Source: Candidatus Aerophobota bacterium (GTDB lineage Bacteria > Aerophobota > Aerophobia > Aerophobales > JAGGXI01). From it: a DNA stretch of 6,034 nt. Below are positions 4,890-6,034 of the stretch, in pieces. Position 1 is the first letter of the stretch; every line of letters starts with the position of its first letter. The notes beneath the pieces were generated by a model. That model did no database searches and was not told the origin of the DNA. It saw nothing but the letters and a program-made list of their open reading frames with translations. Made by a program: the position numbers and the translations under genes. Location of the stretch: the NCBI GenBank assembly GCA_021163155.1, contig JAGGXI010000112.1:1-6034 (forward strand), written 5' to 3'.

Positions 4890-6034
4890 GTGAATAAACC
4901 TAAGATAAGTTTTTTGTCAAAAAATGAGTTAGAGGCTGTTCATAATGCTTCGTTAGAAGTGTTGGAAAATACTGGTGTCAAAATTATGAGTGATAAAGCC
5001 CTTGATATTTTGAAGGAAGCTGGAGCTAAAGTTGATTACGGGAAAAATCATGCTATTATACCTAGAAGTTTAGTTGAAGAGGCATTAAAAAGGGCTCCAA
5101 AGACTATAAAATATTGCGCTAGAAACCCAAAATATGACTTTCTATTGAATAAACAGGAACCCCACTTCTGTGCAGAGGGAGGTTCTCCTTTTATATTAGA
5201 CTGGGAAACTGGTAAGCGGAGGTATTCAACAAGCGAAGATATTGCTCGTTGCGCGCGGGTGGCTGATTATCTTGATCATGTTAATCTTCTTTGGCCGCTG
5301 GCGGGTGCTGCAGACGTACCATGTCCCATGCAGAACATAGTTGGTATGTATACTAGTTTAAGAAATTCGGAAAAACATCTCGAAGGAGATATAATGAGTG
5401 CTAAAGAAGCTCAATATGAGATTGAGATTGCAGCTGCTATTGTTGGTGGTAAAGAGGAACTTAAAAAAAGACCCATTTTTTCAGTGGTTGCCTGTTCTAT
5501 TTCTCCTCTTAGACATGAAAAGGGGACAATGGAAGGTGCGATAGAGCTCGCTAGGGCTGGTATTCCAGTTGTTATATACCCTATGCCTATGGCAGGCACC
5601 ACGGGACCCGTTACACTGGCTGGCACAATGGTTATTAGCAACACCGAATTTCTAAGTGGTTTGGTTGTACTTGAGTTTGCTAGCCCCGGGGCGCCAGTGG
5701 TATATGCGGCTGAGGCTAGCGCTGTGGATTCCAAAACGGGAATAGGAATTGAATCGCCAGAAAATAGTCTTATGGACTTAGCCCTTCACCAGTTAGCTCG
5801 CTATTATGATTTGCCAACCGAGGTAGAGGTTTCTTGCTCTGCTTCCAAACTTCTAGATGCACAAGCTGGTTATCAAAAGGCTATCTCACTTATTCCACAT
5901 ACATTAACAGCCCCTGATATTATCCTTGGTTTGGGAGCATTAGAAGGTGCCCGCATAACATCTCCAGAAGCCATGGTTATCGACAACGAAATTATAGATT
6001 ACGCCTTAAGATTTGTTAAGGGACTTGAGGTGAA
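4890..6034 (+). CDS. Trimethylamine methyltransferase (MttB) family protein, 3' end outside window
   Basis: The first 381 codons of a protein that in this family is about 480-500 residues long; it runs off the right edge with no stop. MttB-family TIM-barrel enzymes take a methyl group from a quaternary or tertiary amine and give it to Co(I) of a cognate corrinoid protein. Matches to Methanosarcina MttB, recalled from memory, run the whole length: LSKNELEAVHNASLEVL at the start, RPIFSVVACSISPL, PMAGTTGPVTLAGTMV near 233-248, EFLSGLVVLEFASPGAPVVY, SKLLDAQAGYQKA (319-331), and GLGALEG with EAMVIDNEI near 347-370. No in-frame stop occurs. The pyrrolysine position in methanogen MttB (GT-Pyl-SDAK) aligns with Cys316 here (VSCSASK, codon TGC 5835-5837). 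It therefore belongs to the large pyrrolysine-lacking branch, which includes glycine-betaine and proline-betaine methyltransferases. The actual amine is unknown. The corrinoid-protein gene may lie to the right. Confidence 0.9.
   Translation, partial: MNKPKISFLSKNELEAVHNASLEVLENTGVKIMSDKALDILKEAGAKVDYGKNHAIIPRSLVEEALKRAPKTIKYCARNPKYDFLLNKQEPHFCAEGGSPFILDWETGKRRYSTSEDIARCARVADYLDHVNLLWPLAGAADVPCPMQNIVGMYTSLRNSEKHLEGDIMSAKEAQYEIEIAAAIVGGKEELKKRPIFSVVACSISPLRHEKGTMEGAIELARAGIPVVIYPMPMAGTTGPVTLAGTMVISNTEFLSGLVVLEFASPGAPVVYAAEASAVDSKTGIGIESPENSLMDLALHQLARYYDLPTEVEVSCSASKLLDAQAGYQKAISLIPHTLTAPDIILGLGALEGARITSPEAMVIDNEIIDYALRFVKGLEV

Noticed and set aside
5411-5734. Minus-strand open frame of 107 codons
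   Set aside because: It lies within the MttB-family gene, and its Ala/Thr/Ser-rich translation reflects the opposite strand of conserved codons.
4890-6034. In-frame amber codon coding for pyrrolysine in the MttB-family gene
   Set aside because: I read all 381 codons and found no in-frame TAG, TAA or TGA; the expected position is TGC.

Overview
This AT-rich window looks like the chromosome of an anaerobic bacterium that uses corrinoid (vitamin B12) proteins for C1 transfer. Shine-Dalgarno sites are strong (AAGGAGG type) and all intact genes lie on the + strand. The genes are pieces of a methyltransferase locus: the tail of a methyltetrahydrofolate:corrinoid-protein methyltransferase (802-996), a stand-alone MetH-activation-domain protein (999-1697), a saccharopine-dehydrogenase-family oxidoreductase (2157-3314), a diaminopimelate-epimerase/proline-racemase-fold protein (3859-4794), and the first 381 codons of a trimethylamine methyltransferase (MttB) family protein that runs off the right edge (4890-6034). 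No phylum can be assigned from the sequence alone.

Layout. Bases 1-231 hold no recognisable gene, only inverted repeats. Bases 232-802 are a small, internally deleted insertion-sequence relic. Its ends are inverted copies of each other, and it carries the coiled-coil and zinc-ribbon start of a transposase, broken by a stop and a frameshift and lacking a catalytic domain. Its right end abuts the methyltetrahydrofolate methyltransferase fragment, whose first part is absent. The activation-domain gene follows 2 nt later and ends in a clear intrinsic terminator (1696-1723). Bases 1739-1990 read as a decayed, frameshifted gene of unknown type. A second right end of the same IS (2073-2125) precedes the dehydrogenase gene. 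After that gene come a strong dyad (3416-3441) and the frameshifted remnant of a LarA-like (DUF2088) gene (about 3510-3820). The epimerase-fold gene is next, then a third IS end (4832-4858), then the MttB-family gene.

How the genes may work together (inference): MttB-family proteins demethylate quaternary or tertiary amines and pass the methyl group to a corrinoid protein. A methyltetrahydrofolate methyltransferase then moves it to tetrahydrofolate, and an activator restores oxidised cobalt. The dehydrogenase and epimerase-fold protein would suit handling of the amino-acid skeleton, so an N-methylated amino acid such as a betaine is a reasonable but unproven substrate class. The MttB homologue has a sense Cys codon where methanogen MttB carries pyrrolysine. 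The locus has been invaded and eroded: three related IS ends, one truncated gene and two decayed genes lie within 5 kb. The two solo IS ends both finish exactly 32 nt before the next start codon.
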